Origin: JBBDIM01 sp040880405
Lineage (GTDB): Bacteria > Planctomycetota > Planctomycetia > Pirellulales > Pirellulaceae
Assembly (NCBI GenBank): GCA_040880405.1
Contig: JBBDIM010000151.1
Span: forward strand, 1 to 17,085
Direction of reading: 5' to 3'
Length of the DNA: 17,085 nucleotides
A program made the translations under genes and the position numbers. The notes beneath the pieces were generated by a model. That model saw only the letters and a list, made by a program, of their open reading frames with translations. It was not told the origin of the DNA and did not search any database. Positions 15,388 through 17,085 of this stretch are shown piece by piece. The number at the start of each line of letters is the position of its first letter. Within the stretch, counting starts at the first letter, position 1.

Positions 15388-16065
15388 ATGTTTCAGATTA
15401 AAGTTTGCGGAATTCGAACCGTCGCCGACGCCCAAGTGACGGCCGCCGCCGGAGCCGACGCCCTGGGGCTCAACTTCTATGTCCAAAGTAAACGATATGT
15501 CGAATCGGCGGTCGCCGGGGAGATCGCCGACGCGGTTCGCGACCGGGTCTCGATCGTGGCCTTGATGGTCAACCACTCGCTCGCTGAGATTCGCGAGATC
15601 ACCACGCGGGTTCGCCCTGATTGGATTCAACTGCATGGGGATGAAACGTGCGAGTTTGCCCACGCGGTTTTTGAAGAGACCGGTTGTCCAATCCTCATGG
15701 CCTGCCGCGGGGCGATCGTGGCGGAGAAGATTCGCCTGAACGAGTCCGCGAAAACACCCTGGCAAGTCGATGCCGTCTTGATGGATGGACTGCAACCGGG
15801 CAGCTACGGCGGGACCGGGGTGGTCGCCAATTGGGACGCCCTGGCCGATTGGCACAACCGTTTTGATTTCAACAAGTTGGTGCTAGCAGGCGGCTTGCGG
15901 CCGGATAACGTTGCTCAGGCAATCCGCACGGTGCGCCCCACCGCGGTCGATGTCGCCGGCGGAGTAGAACGCGAACCGGGGATTAAGGACCCGGAATTGG
16001 TCGCGCAATTTGTGGCCCAGGTCAAATCAGCGTGCGGCAATTTGTCGCACCCCCAGCCCGATTAA
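15388..16065 (+). CDS. trpF: Phosphoribosylanthranilate isomerase
   Basis: Catalyses the Amadori rearrangement of N-(5'-phosphoribosyl)anthranilate to CdRP, the third step of tryptophan synthesis. The 225-residue protein is a single TIM barrel. The catalytic base C7 sits in KVCGIR, the general acid D133 in DAVLMDG, and phosphate is bound by GGTG (141-144), LAGGLRPDNV (166-175) and VDVAGGVEREPGIKD (187-201). QLHGDE (81-86) is also typical. One oddity is AGGVE where SSGVE is usual in the phosphate loop. The ATG start at 15388 begins directly at the barrel and has no strong ribosome site. It stands alone here, not in a trp operon, which is common outside enterics. Confidence 0.96.
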   Translation: MFQIKVCGIRTVADAQVTAAAGADALGLNFYVQSKRYVESAVAGEIADAVRDRVSIVALMVNHSLAEIREITTRVRPDWIQLHGDETCEFAHAVFEETGCPILMACRGAIVAEKIRLNESAKTPWQVDAVLMDGLQPGSYGGTGVVANWDALADWHNRFDFNKLVLAGGLRPDNVAQAIRTVRPTAVDVAGGVEREPGIKDPELVAQFVAQVKSACGNLSHPQPD

Positions 16066-16081
16066 CTTCTCGGCTTTTCCT

Positions 16082-16093
16082 CGGTAATTACCG
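16082..16093. other. Perfect 12-bp palindrome downstream of trpF
   Basis: CGGTAATTACCG is an exact palindrome 17 bases after the trpF stop. It could be an operator for a dimeric regulator or a chance occurrence. No T tract follows, so it is not a terminator. Confidence 0.3.
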
Positions 16094-16239
16094 TGACGGC
16101 ACAGGGGGTGATAGCGTCTGCACTTGCGGAGGGCACCCAGTGCCGTATCATAGCTTTAGCCAGAATTATTCACGACCAATCTGCTGCGAGGCCGGTAAGT
16201 ACTCCCGATGGACTGCGTTGGACTTCGTAATCCGTCCTC

Positions 16240-16257
16240 GGCGTATTTCAATACGCC
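16240..16257. other. Hairpin in the region upstream of ahcY
   Basis: GGCGTATT (16240-16247) pairs with AATACGCC (16250-16257); in practice a 6-bp stem with a larger loop. It lies within GC-rich sequence between 16200 and 16330 that shows no gene-like translation. The whole 377-bp gap 16066-16442 holds this hairpin, the palindrome at 16082 and the ahcY leader, and nothing else I can support. Confidence 0.4.
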
Positions 16258-16432
16258 TCCGGGCGAATTGCTCGTCCGCCTTGCCACGGAAGCCCTTACG
16301 ACCTCTCGCGACGATCATCGCGAATAATCCCGGCTAATCGGCCAGCTTCTAGAATGAGTGGCCGAATTGTCTGTGGGGAGCCCCGGTTGCCGATCGGGTT
16401 CGCTCCGATTGACATGCACGAATTTTTTGAAC

Positions 16433-16436
16433 GAGG
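16433..16436 (+). promoter_or_regulatory. Shine-Dalgarno site that sets the GTG start of ahcY
   Basis: GAGG at 16433-16436 is six bases before GTG 16443. Most genes in this window lack so clear a site, and it decides in favour of the GTG start, since no ATG in the frame precedes the conserved N-terminus. Confidence 0.7.
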
Positions 16437-16442
16437 TTTATA

Positions 16443-17085
<643 letters not shown>

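Noticed and set aside
16032..16337. 101-residue frame overlapping the trpF end
   Set aside because: Starts inside trpF, continues through hairpin-rich sequence, and shows no domain or ribosome site.
16393..16409. tRNA T-arm-like stem-loop (ATCGG, GTTCGCT, CCGAT)
   Set aside because: The loop lacks the invariant TTCRA arrangement, and no acceptor, D or anticodon stem can be drawn around it.
16409..16414. TTGACA resembling a -35 box before ahcY
   Set aside because: No matching -10 box lies 16-18 bases downstream; the nearest TTTATA is too far and next to the start codon.

Overview
The window looks like chromosomal DNA of a planctomycete, most likely of the Pirellulales or Rhodopirellula type. 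This is inferred from gene content (a secreted DUF6807/PmoA-like protein, a scattered polysaccharide locus, long intergenic regions), frequent weak or absent Shine-Dalgarno signals, use of GTG/TTG starts, and families of short intergenic hairpin repeats. No database search was possible, so the taxonomy is a judgement.

Layout. 1-94: the 3' end of a 5S rRNA gene and its strong intrinsic terminator, i.e. the tail of an rRNA operon that lies to the left. 131-2359 (+): a stand-alone type ISP-like adenine-N6 DNA methyltransferase with its specificity half but no helicase or nuclease. 2356-4311 (-): acetyl-CoA synthetase, whose stop codon overlaps the methyltransferase stop. 4526-5785 (-): a secreted DUF6807 protein. 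5786-6869: about 1.1 kb with no credible gene, packed with several families of short inverted and periodic repeats. 6870-7622 (-): a dolichol-phosphate-mannose-synthase-like glycosyltransferase. 7913-9169 (+): an MFS transporter.

9185-15196 (-) is a polysaccharide module. In transcription order it holds a Wzz-type chain-length protein, an ExeA-like AAA ATPase, a CpsD/BY-kinase-like protein that has lost its P-loop, and a WbpP/GalE-like sugar epimerase. The Wzz gene is separated from the other three by 757 bp holding a MITE-like element with 38-bp terminal inverted repeats and a cluster of REP-like repeats. The arrangement recalls the Wzz / tyrosine autokinase / ATPase trio of exosortase-linked exopolysaccharide loci, but no exosortase, flippase or polymerase is in the window.

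15388-16065 (+): trpF (tryptophan synthesis). 16066-16442: a 377-bp gap with palindromes and hairpins. 16443-17085 (+): the first 214 codons of adenosylhomocysteinase, cut by the window edge. Its product removes S-adenosylhomocysteine, the by-product of methyltransferases.

The least ordinary items are the solitary methyltransferase directly behind the rRNA terminator, the P-loop-less kinase homologue beside an intact ATPase, and the composite hairpin element present in an intact form (13238-13519) and in an apparently decayed, expanded form (5922-6611).
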